A stretch of DNA of 22,510 bases from Bifiguratus adelaidae (Eukaryota; Mucoromycota; Endogonomycetes; Endogonales), in contig MVBO01000194.1 of assembly GCA_002261195.1 (NCBI GenBank), positions 1-22,510 on the forward strand, in the 5' to 3' direction. Numbering within the stretch: the first letter of the stretch is position 1; the number at the start of each line of letters is the position of its first letter. Of this stretch, positions 9,318 through 17,129 are shown piece after piece. The position numbers and the translations under genes were made by a program. The notes under the pieces were generated by a model. It did not search any database. It was not told the origin of the DNA and saw nothing but the letters and a program-made list of their open reading frames with translations.

Positions 9318-9360
9318 GAAGCTTTTAACAATGGACTGAAATTTTCGTGTCCGAAAGTTC
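9318..9360 (+). promoter_or_regulatory. Heat-shock-element-like cluster upstream of p23
   Basis: GAAAGTTC at 9353-9360 is a perfect inverted pair of HSF units (nGAAnnTTCn). Two weaker pairs precede it, GAAGCTTT at about 9318 and GAAATTTT at about 9339. The cluster lies 70-110 bp before the p23 start. Many Hsp90 co-chaperone genes are HSF targets; here this is inference from motif and position. Confidence 0.35.
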
Positions 9361-9428
9361 TGGCAAATGTCTACGTCATCACTCTTAACGGTTAAGAAGC
9401 TGCGCGCGCGATCTTTGCCTCAGCAAAC

Positions 9429-10283
9429 ATGTCGCTAGCACCAGAAACACTTTGGGCTCAACGCAACGACGTCATTTACCTCACATTCCAGGTCCCTGAT
9501 CTCAAGGTAAGTCTCAGGCTTTGGTTCGGCCTCGTAGGCACCCGAGACATGTCGCGCTCTCCGTGTTCACTGAGACGTTTCTAGGACCTTGATCTCAAAG
9601 TTGAGGACAAAAAGATCTTCTTTAAGGGTACCAGCAACGAGAACGGCAAGACATACGAAGCTACATTGGACTTGTATGATGAGATCGATCCACAGGCGAG
9701 TAAACGCCACCTTTGGATTGGATTTTAGCTCACTCGTACCGTAGGGGGCTAAGCAAAGCTTGAGTGGCCGAAACTTGGCTCTCATCTTGCCCAAAAAGAA
9801 GAAGGATGCCGGATATTGGCCACGGTTGCTGCAAGACAAGGCCAAACCGCATTGGCTCAAGACTGATTTCGCAAAATGGAAGGATGAGGATGAGGAAGAC
9901 GAGGACGAGGGTGCCGGCATGGGTAACGACTTTGGCGGCATGGACTTCTCTAGCATCATGCAACAAGGCGGCATGGGTGGCATGGGTGGCATGGGCGGCT
10001 TAGCCGGACTAGGTGGAGCTGGTGGTATGCCTGATCTTGGCAACCTAGAGGTAGAATCGAACTGTTGCTCCCACGGCTTCGTATTGACATGTTTCTATTA
10101 GGGACTAGACGATGACGGTGAGGAGGAGGAGGAGGAGGAGGAGGAGGAGGAAGGTGAAGGTGAAGGCGAGGAAAACAAGGAGGAGAATAAGGAGGAGGGT
10201 AAGTTTGATGGGACTTGGACGAAATATCAAAGGCTAATATCTGGTTCATAGAGATGCCTCCATTGGAAAAGGGTGGGCCCTAG
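9429..10283 (+). CDS. SBA1: Hsp90 co-chaperone p23/Sba1
   Basis: p23 binds ATP-bound Hsp90 in the cytosol and stabilises the closed client complex. Five exons, 9429-9506, 9585-9695, 9745-10050, 10102-10198 and 10252-10283, give 207 residues. The CS domain occupies about residues 1-110 and begins with LAPETLWAQRNDVIYLTFQV. It is followed by the p23 signature GYWPRLLQDKAKPHWLKTDF and KWKDEDEE. The flexible tail has a Gly/Met-rich repeat (GGMGGMGGMGG), common in fungal homologues. It then has an acidic run of eleven glutamates encoded by ten GAG codons plus one GAA, and ends MPPLEKGGP. Intron 2 (9696-9744) has a GC donor. Convergent with the Nug1-like gene 166 bp downstream. Confidence 0.93.
9696..9744 (+). 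other. GC-AG intron in p23
   Basis: CAG|GCGAGT is the donor and CCGTAG|GGG the acceptor, 49 nt. It joins DEIDPQ to GAKQSLSGRN in phase 0, as expected for the CS domain. The alternative GT donor four bases further on (GTAAAC) gives a stop immediately after the only usable acceptor. Confidence 0.8.
10120..10149 (+). repeat. (GAG)10 trinucleotide repeat in p23 exon 4
   Basis: Ten uninterrupted GAG codons followed by one GAA encode the acidic tail of p23. Such a pure tract is prone to length change between strains without breaking the frame. Confidence 0.9.
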
Positions 10284-10449
10284 ACTCACGCACTATTCGA
10301 AACGCTTAGATATTTGCTAAACGTGTACTTAGCATTGGATATCATGTGATAGCGTTGTGAATCTCATGCAAGCCGTCAACACACAGAACCTTTCCAACCT
10401 TGTACGCAGTTTTACTTTTGCCTTGTATTGGCGGTATCTTTAATATTCT

Positions 10450-12027
10450 CTATATTTCCAAATCCCTATCGGCTTGCATACTATCTGCTTGCAGGGCGAT
10501 GGGTTCCATCTCTACATCGTCTCCATCATTCAAGCCCTGATATACAGCGACCTCCGCATCAGCCTCTTGCAATAAGCCATCCAGATCGAATACCTCCCCG
10601 AATCCTTGAACGACGGCTGCTGCTCCAAGTGAGGTCTCGGAACTAGGTGGCACAGTATGATAAGGTATCTTGCCAGAGTTCCAGTCCTGTAGCACGGTGC
10701 GTGCTGCCTGTGTCAAGTCAGGTATGCCTCCTTTTTGCAGTTTGCCTCGAGCTTGGGCAACATGAAGTAGAAATTCTTGCACGTCGCCAAATGCAGGAAC
10801 ACCGTAAAGTTGTGAAAGTCGATTAGGATGGCATTTGGTGAGCAAAAGACCGACGGGTGTGATGGGGTCGTCCAGTAGTTCAACCTTGATACAATTTCGC
10901 AGCGCAATTTCGGCGGCATCCTCGCCCTTTTGTTGGGTGGCAAACACGATACCGGGACAATCGAGCAATTTGATATTTTTGTCAAGCTGGATTTGCTGAG
11001 CTACTTTGGTCAAACCTGGCGTAGCTCCGACACCACAGACACGAGAGCGCCGCAATGAATTGATCACGCTTGACTTGCCCACATTCGGATAGCCAATGAC
11101 ACCAACGGTAATGGATGTTTTGAGATTCTGATTGCGCGAATAGTTTTTGAGGAGCTTGATGAGACTGTCGGCTCCGAGACATTCTGAGGTATTCAGCAGG
11201 CTTTGCGGAGCGACATCGGTTGAAACTGTAGAATGACCGAGATGAGTGCGCTGTGATTGAGTACTGGATTTGAAGGCAATGGCCGGATACTCGTTGCGTA
11301 GATACTTTAACCACCCTTCCACATTGGCCTTGGGTACAAGATCTGGAAAAGACATGGTTAACGACGGTCACCTGAGTATGGCAGTGATCCTACTTGCCAA
11401 TCTTGTTCATGACAAGAATGATCTTCTTGTTCAAGCCACTGTCCATGATCATTCTTTCTACATGCCTTGTTCGACAACCAAGCGGATCCCGAGCATCCAA
11501 AACCTCCAGAATCACATCCGCGTGCTCGAGGACCTTGCGAAATTCTCGGTAGTACGCTTTCCGCGAATTGTCCTTTTGTAGAGAAGATGCTCCATCGACC
11601 AGAGCATAAGTGCCATCGTCTTCTTCGTGTGCGGCCTCTTCCGCAGCATTATGTATGTCGGAACGTTCCTGAGCATTGGCAACAAGTGCCTCCATAGAAG
11701 TGCCCTGAAACACTTGCCGTTGCTTTTCCTGCTTTTCTTTCTCGGCCTGGAGAAGGTCAGAGTCTATAGTACAGTGGCACAACCTTACCTTTCTCTTTTT
11801 TTCCTTCTCTGCAAACTTTTCCTTGAATGCCTTCAAGTCCGGCACACCCGTATCTTTCTTTAAACCTAAAAGGTGGCCATTAGCCCGAATAGTACGTCAA
11901 AGAGCAAACAAAAAGACATACTCTTGCGCGCATACGGTGGCTGGGCCTTTTTAGTCCGGTCTTTACCTCCCTTGTCTAAGCATCTGTCAGCATCCACAAC
12001 CTTCTTTGCCTCTCACTTACGTTTCAT
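10450..12027 (-). CDS. NUG1: Nucleolar circularly permuted GTPase, Nug1/GNL3 type
   Basis: Large-subunit ribosome assembly GTPase of the nucleostemin/Nug1 group. Exons on the minus strand: 12027-12021 (only 7 nt), 11975-11922, 11865-11789, 11746-11398 and 11342-10450, giving 459 residues. The GTPase motifs come in permuted order: DARDP at 130-134 (G5), NKID at 160-163 (G4), GYPNVGKS at 246-253 (G1), GATPG at 268-272 (G2) and DCPG at 290-293 (G3). A Lys/Glu-rich segment at 30-60 and AFKSSTQSQ are also typical. The N-terminal basic region ahead of it is shorter than in typical Nug1 (about 520 residues). The fourth intron needs a GC donor, and splicing there creates the D of NKID. The short N-terminus could mean the start is misplaced. 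Divergent from Rrp46 with 33 bp between ATGs. Confidence 0.88.
11343..11397 (-). other. GC-AG intron in the Nug1-like gene
   Basis: Minus strand: ATTG|GCAAGT at the donor and TTTTCCAG|AT at the acceptor, 55 nt. Splicing rebuilds the invariant G4 motif NKID followed by [10 protein letters not shown]. Use of the nearby GTAGGA as donor would destroy NKxD, and reading through gives a TAG three codons on. Confidence 0.88.
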
Positions 12028-12060
12028 TAGAAAAAAGAATTCAGAGTGGCTTTGATTCCA
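12028..12060. promoter_or_regulatory. 33-bp divergent gap between Nug1-like gene and Rrp46
   Basis: Only 33 bp separate the two start codons. No TATA box is visible in it. CCAAT falls at 12058-12062 and overlaps the Rrp46 ATG. Promoter elements must overlap the opposite gene's transcribed or coding sequence, or the leaders must be nearly absent. Confidence 0.6.
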
Positions 12061-12857
12061 ATGGATAACTTGCGGCCGCTGTCAACGACGCAGGGCGTCT
12101 TGTATGGTGCAGATGGGTCAGCGAGGTTTCACATGGGTGGGTTATTGGGTCCATGAGGATATGGGTGGCTCACTGACGCGATACTAGGATCTACAAGTGT
12201 TCTTGTGTCGGTGAATGGACCGCAGTCCCAAGGTTTAGGAATGCGAGACGAACAGGAGGATCGTGCCATCCTAGACATTAGCCATATACCGATATCAGGA
12301 ACTGCAGGAGTGGCAGACAAGCATATGGAAGAATGTATACGAACAACGTTCGAGTCGGCTATCTTGTTGGGATATCACCCGAGAACGATGATTCAAGTGA
12401 TTGCTCAAACGATCAAGGACGATGGAGGTCTGCTGGCTGCCAGTATTAATGCGACCACCATGGCGTTGATGGACGCCGGTATACCCATGACTGCAATTGT
12501 AGCTGCGGTCACATGCATGGTCGAGAAGGAGACTGGAGCCATCCTCGTGGATCAGACAGCCGAGTCCCTGGAGCGCGCTAAATCGATACATACCTTTGCC
12601 ATTTCCTCGGCGAGAGGCAATTCGCCCGATCCTAACGTCCTGCTTTTACATTCTTTGGGATTATTTACGGAAAGTGAGGTGAGTAATAGTTGAAGGTTGA
12701 TGAAGCAGATGCTGATTGAACGTCAACTCTGTAGCTCTCGCATTGTCAGGAGGCGGCTGTAGGAGCGACAGACGCAATCTTTGCATTTATGCGAAAGGCA
12801 GTGAGTAAGAAGATTGAAAAAGGACATCAACAGGACGGAGATATGCAAGAGGACTAG
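12061..12857 (+). CDS. RRP46: Exosome core subunit Rrp46 (EXOSC5)
   Basis: One of the six RNase PH-like ring subunits of the RNA exosome, which forms the RNA-threading channel. In eukaryotes the ring is catalytically inactive. Exons 12061-12136, 12188-12678 and 12735-12857 give 229 residues. The start MDNLRPLSTTQGVLYGADGS, then ARFHMGSTSVLVSVNGP, match the Rrp46 N-terminus. The block GTAGVADKHMEECIRTTFES, HPRTMIQVIAQTIKDDGGLL and MDAGIPMTAIVAAVTCMVE are family-specific. There is a short Lys/Glu-rich C-terminal extension. Its 3' end lies 85 bp from the end of eIF2-beta (convergent). It shares its promoter region with a ribosome-assembly GTPase, so co-expression of the two RNA-processing genes is plausible. 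Confidence 0.92.
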
Positions 12858-12942
12858 AAGGTTGAATGCTGTACATATCCATTGGAGCCAATAGACGTAG
12901 ATACATTGTATTGTCTTATTTTGTTTTGTCTCACCCACACGT

Positions 12943-14217
12943 CTACACTGCCCTCCGGGCAACAGCACGTCTGTCGGTAGCAGCCTTGTAACCTGTCTTG
13001 ATGGCAGAGACGGAACGACTTGAGCCACAAGATTCGCATTGAACAAAGTAGAGACGGTTGTCCTTGACTAATATAGTATCGGGAGACTTGCACGTCTTGC
13101 ATGTGACATACTCAACTGCCATCATTCATCAGCACTTACGATGGTAGACGGACAAACACTTACTAATATACCGCCGCAACACATTCTCAATCTGCTTTTG
13201 CTGGAATCTACCCTTGATTACAAGTCGTTGCGAACCATCGACGGAGCCGCTTGTTCCCAATTCAGAGAACAGGAATTGGATAACGTGTTCAGGTGATCGA
13301 TGCATTCTAAATTCAATGAATGCAGGTCCAGACATCTGACATCATACTCCTTACCTTTTACAAATATCGGCAACATTGGCGAAAATGGTACGCTTGTTAC
13401 CTTCACGGTGAATTGAGGGGGGGACGATGGTATATCGCTTCTTCTCTCCGGCAAGTTCAGGGTTGTTTTGAAGAATGATTTTGAACACGCGATTCAATAG
13501 CTGGCGTTCCCGTGAGCCACGTGTGCATGGAAAAGGATGCAAGGTAAAATTACCTCTGGATAGTAGTAATCGCGGTCACTCTTGAGCCATGGTTCGTCAT
13601 CCTCCTCTTCGCCATCCTCTTGATTTCCACCCGTACCAAACATATCATCGTTGTTGGACTCATCCAATTCGGCTTCAAAGTCCGCCATCTTCTTCTTCTT
13701 CTTCTTTTTCTTCAAGTCACCCAAACCAAACTCTTCCTCAGCTACAGCTTCTTCGCTGGCTGCACCTTCGACAGACTCCTACAAACATGCATATGTCAAA
13801 ATAAAGGACAAGGACTCACGGCACAACTTACCTCAAAGTCAGCCTTTGGTACCTTCTTCTTCTTCTTCTTTTTCAACGCTGCAAACTCGGCATCAAGATC
13901 GTCTCCTTCAGCCTCTGGTTTCTCATCTACATGGCAATGAATTCTCATGTCTGGTGGCGAAGGACGTATTACTTACCAGCAGCAGCATTGTCCTCTACAG
14001 GAGCCTCTTCTTCTGGTTCGGGAGTAGCTTGAGGCTCATCCTCAGGTAAGTCTACCTTCTTGGACTTCTTCTTCTTCTTTTTAAGGTTGGAAAAGTCAAG
14101 CTAAACAAGGAAATGGCAATGCGCTTAGACGATCTATTCTATATCAGTAATATACGCAGCGAAATGTACCTCTCCGTCCTCCACGTTGTCAATCCTCTCC
14201 TTTTCGTTGTCAGACAT
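12943..14217 (-). CDS. SUI3: Translation initiation factor eIF2 subunit beta
   Basis: eIF2-beta is part of the eIF2-GTP-Met-tRNAi complex; its N-terminal lysine boxes bind eIF5 and eIF2B-epsilon. Exons on the minus strand: 14217-14170, 14100-13977, 13926-13832, 13778-13554, 13500-13355, 13306-13164, 13115-12943. They sum to 317 residues. Three lysine boxes are visible at residues 23-28, 76-82 and 112-119 (six, seven and eight lysines). The conserved core starts at [15 protein letters not shown]. It continues through [20 protein letters not shown] and [14 protein letters not shown]. It ends in a C4 zinc finger (C266, C269, C287, C290). All key elements are present. The AAG-rich boxes fall in separate exons 2, 3 and 4. 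A perfect CRE lies in its 82-bp upstream gap. Confidence 0.95.
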
Positions 14218-14272
14218 GGTCAAGCAATGGCCGCGCGAACAGTGGCACCGACACAATTATTTTTGATATGGA

Positions 14273-14280
14273 TGACGTCA
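14273..14280. promoter_or_regulatory. Perfect CRE palindrome TGACGTCA upstream of eIF2-beta
   Basis: TGACGTCA at 14273-14280, 56 bp before the eIF2-beta start codon and inside the 82-bp gap to the Tho1 stop codon. It is the consensus site for ATF/CREB-type bZIP dimers. Binding is inferred from sequence only. Confidence 0.5.
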
Positions 14281-14299
14281 CACTATTTTACAGCCCATT

Positions 14300-15301
14300 T
14301 TACGCGACTTTGGGTTTCTTTGCTTCTTCCTTTTGTCCAAATCGCTCTGCTCTCTTTCGTCTCTTCTCCTCCTCTACGGGATCTACCGGCTTTGGTGCAA
14401 CTGCAGTCTTGGCTTTAGGATTGACGATGCCGAAACGGTCTTGTCTTTTCTTGAGCACTTCTGGATCAATGCTCTGAACAATGATATGTGAATAAGCACG
14501 TGCTCGTTAGCGTTTCCAATGCGTTATGACTCACCTTTTTGGCCGCTTTGGCTCCATTGGCTAAATATTGGAAACAATAATCAGTACGACTCATGCAATG
14601 TCATATGGCGAAAAAGAAAGCTTACCTTGTGCTCCGTTTCCTGTACCGAATCTGGCAGCGCGGACCTTCTTTGCAATATCCTGTGGTACAGGCATGCCGA
14701 ACCGCTTGGCGCGTTCCAGCTTCTTTTTGGAGTCCTCATCCAGTATATCGAGATTTTGTTCTAGGAATGCTGCTGCAGTCGTAGGTTTCTGTACGCTGGC
14801 TGCACCTTCGGTGGGTTTCGATGGCGCAGCCTTCCTAACATCATTGTTCGATTGAACTGGTCCCGCATTGGGTTTATCATCCGCTGATGATGGAGCTTTA
14901 GTGGCAGGTTTTGATTGAACTGCAGCAGATGCGCTTGTCTGAATTGTATCGGCAGGTTTTGTCGTCGTTGTCGTTGCGGGTTTTATATCGGTGTCCAAGA
15001 GATCCCTGAGCAAGAGTGAGTCGCCTATCAGCATTTGCAATACATGCATACTCTAAGCCAAGGTCCTTGTCGTCAAAGTCGGCTAGTGTTTCGTCAGCAC
15101 CATCCTTGGGCAGAATATTGTCGAAATCAGCTTCCATTTGATTATGCTTCACAAGGCGATCAATAAGCTCATCCTTCTTGCCTGTGGTCGGAAGGCCCTC
15201 CTTGGACAATAGATCTACAGCTATGCATGAGAACATTGTCGTCTGAACTGTCACATACCCTTCAATTCCTGCACTTTGAGGGACTTATACTGTTCGGCCA
15301 T
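14300..15301 (-). CDS. THO1: Tho1/SARNP SAP-domain mRNP protein
   Basis: Nuclear mRNP assembly and export factor of the Tho1/SARNP (CIP29) family, which binds nucleic acid by its SAP domain and the DEAD-box helicase Sub2/UAP56 by its C-terminal part. Exons on the minus strand: 15301-15259, 15220-15052, 15005-14626, 14560-14535 (26 nt), 14473-14300. They give 263 residues. The SAP domain is at about residues 7-40 (SLKVQELKAVDLLSKEGLPT then GKKDELIDRL). A low-complexity Ala/Thr/Pro/Lys linker follows. The C-terminal third has four RFG motifs (AKRFGMP, AARFG, QDRFG, AERFG), the hallmark of SARNP. It lies in tandem with eIF2-beta (82 bp) and with the propeller gene (50 bp upstream), so its promoter must overlap the 3' end of the latter. 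Confidence 0.9.
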
Positions 15302-15351
15302 GGCAGAAAGACACGGGACAAGTCACGTAGAAATTCGCGTGTCGCGTTCTT

Positions 15352-16200
15352 TTATGAGAGACAGACTAGACCGTGACATGCATGGATTGGCTGATTTTTA
15401 GAACTCAATCTACGACATTCTCGAGTCTCTAGGTTGATCATGAAGAGATGCGTGGATTGAATTGCAAAGACCGTCTTGCCAGAAGGATCCAAAACCGCGT
15501 GATCTATGGCACCTTCAAGAGGCTCTCCAGTAGTCATGAATCGTTCATAGCTCCCATTCAACGGATCGACAATATAGGCGCCAGATAGACAGAATGCCAA
15601 TAAGCGTGATTGCCCCGAATGATGCACCATCATCAACGCCTTGCAGGAAGACCATTCGTTCGCACTGATACATCGCACCTGGCGATCTTTGATGTCGACT
15701 CCGTAGAGACAATTGGTGATGGTGGTAATGTAAATCTTACCATCATGAAACGTCGCGGCTGTACTCTCTGACCATCGCTTGGCAGGGTTCAAAGCCGCCA
15801 GCAAAGAGGACACCATGCTTGCGGTGGTATATGTGGCATCGAGCACATCGCAACATCGGCCTGACGCCGTATCAATCTCCCATATCCGCGTTCCTATACC
15901 GTACAGATGCTTGTCGCCCCATAATAACCGCGTCTTGCCGTAATCTGCCCAGGCTATGCGACGACTGGCGCCTTCCAAAGGCAGCAACTCCCAAAAGGTA
16001 TTGAAACGTGTCGTGACCCATACGCGCGATGATCCTCCCTCCACACATGCAGAATACGTCGATACCCAGTCATCACTACTGCATTGCTTCGTCGTGTATT
16101 CACTCGTTGTCGCGTCTATCTGCACCAGCGTCAGTCCACGGCCAAGCACGAACAACTGCATTTGGCGAGATTTGATTGGCTCGCAAATATAATTGGGCAT
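15352..16200 (-). CDS. Unassigned beta-propeller protein, about six blades
   Basis: 282-residue intronless protein that I cannot assign to a family. It has repeated units of about 45 residues, each a hydrophobic strand followed by a pattern like LYGVDIKDRQVRCIS: examples are LYGIGTRIWEIDTASGRC, AYIVDPLNGSYERFM and LFMINLETRECRRLS. About six such units fit the length, which suggests a six-bladed propeller of the kelch/WD-like class. There is no signal peptide or membrane segment, so it is probably cytosolic or nuclear and may bind another protein. The start at 16200 is only 17 bp from the Sec62 start on the other strand. Met14 (16161) is an alternative start. The ORF is complete and well ordered, so I consider it a real gene. 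Confidence 0.75.
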   Translation of the reverse strand: MPNYICEPIKSRQMQLFVLGRGLTLVQIDATTSEYTTKQCSSDDWVSTYSACVEGGSSRVWVTTRFNTFWELLPLEGASRRIAWADYGKTRLLWGDKHLYGIGTRIWEIDTASGRCCDVLDATYTTASMVSSLLAALNPAKRWSESTAATFHDGKIYITTITNCLYGVDIKDRQVRCISANEWSSCKALMMVHHSGQSRLLAFCLSGAYIVDPLNGSYERFMTTGEPLEGAIDHAVLDPSGKTVFAIQSTHLFMINLETRECRRLSSKNQPIHACHGLVCLS

Positions 16201-16217
16201 TGCTCTCTCTTGCTCTC
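16201..16217. promoter_or_regulatory. 17-bp divergent gap between propeller gene and Sec62
   Basis: Just 17 bp of pyrimidine-rich sequence (TGCTCTCTCTTGCTCTC) lies between the two ATG codons. No promoter element fits in it, so each gene's promoter must lie in the other's coding sequence. If the propeller gene uses Met14 the gap is 56 bp. Confidence 0.55.
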
Positions 16218-17044
16218 ATGGCCGACTGTGATTGTGGACACGAGCACGGCGAGCATACCCACCAGCCTACTGCCATACAGGCAGGTGAACCAAGCAAGGC
16301 TCCTGCTGATGTGGTGATTGCAGCAAAATACTTGAGGGATGTAAAAAAGTCCGGTTTAAAGATGCGTTCAGGTGTCTTTAACGGTAAACGGTTCGACTAC
16401 TTCAAAGGTATGTGGCATGGTGTCAGGTAAGCGGTTATTGATCATGCATAGGCAAATCTGCACTGAACGCGCTCTTGCGTCCTTCCTATGCCTCGTCTAC
16501 GCCAAATACAAGAAGACCGATCACAACCAGAGAGGAAGCTACCAAGATGGTCTTTGATTTAGGCATCAATGGATTCTTTTTGCACGTCGAGCGGGGTGAG
16601 CCTCCGCAAAAGGGTAGTCCACGACCACTTCAGCCACATCAGATGCAGGCGGTGAACGAAGATTGGTATTACATGTGGCTCTGGGAGGGATCGCAGACGA
16701 TGCAATATTTGATGGCGGCCGGTCTGGTGGCTGCTGTGCTTGCTGCCGTCATGTTTCCGCTGTGGCCACCGATCCTCAGAGACGGTGTATGGTATCTGAG
16801 CATAGGTGTCTTGATCTTGCTGGGTGTCTTTATGGGTATTGCTGTCGTGCGATTGATTCTCTATGTGATCAGTCTCGCAGTCTTACCCCGAGGTTTCTGG
16901 CTATTTCCCAACCTCTTTGCAGACTGCGGCGTCATTGAAAGTTTCATTCCGTTGTATGGATGGGATGAACCCAAGAAGGCAAAGGTTGTGGCAACCGAGG
17001 TGAAGGGGGAAAAAGAAGCATCCGTTGTAGATAAAGAGAATTGA
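16218..17044 (+). CDS. SEC62: ER translocon subunit Sec62
   Basis: ER membrane protein that works with Sec63 and Sec61 in post-translational import. Exons 16218-16407 and 16452-17044 give 260 residues. The conserved cytosolic domain is at about 35-115 (KYLRDVKKSGLKMRSGVFNG, KRFDYFKGKSALNALL, then FDLGINGFFLHVERG). Two membrane segments follow at about 148-168 and 175-205, separated by PLWPPILRDG, a Sec62 hallmark. GFWLFPNLFADCGVIESFIP follows the second segment. The extreme N-terminus is rich in His and Cys (ADCDCGHEHGEHTH), unlike the usual Sec62 N-terminus. The C-terminal tail is Lys/Glu-rich. It is convergent with the sulfotransferase gene (85 bp). Confidence 0.94.
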
Positions 17045-17129
17045 ATTGTATTGTTATCGCGCAACATTTGAGAATTACATTAAAGAAGACTAATCGTTAT
17101 AGTATACTTATAAGGTATCAAGGTGTACA

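Noticed and set aside
9463-9473. GACGTCA near the p23 start as a CRE
   Set aside because: It is inside p23 exon 1 coding for NDVI, so its occurrence is explained by the protein sequence.
10120-10149. GAG repeat as a CRISPR-like or mobile-element repeat
   Set aside because: It is a simple in-frame codon repeat with no spacers and no flanking duplications.
13589-14049. Plus-strand open frames rich in Ser, Leu and Phe opposite eIF2-beta
   Set aside because: They are antisense readings of the AAG lysine boxes and acidic GAG/GAT tracts of eIF2-beta.
16385-16400. GGTTCGA, a possible tRNA T-loop
   Set aside because: It lies in Sec62 exon 1 (residues KRFDY) and no tRNA stems or anticodon arm can be drawn around it.
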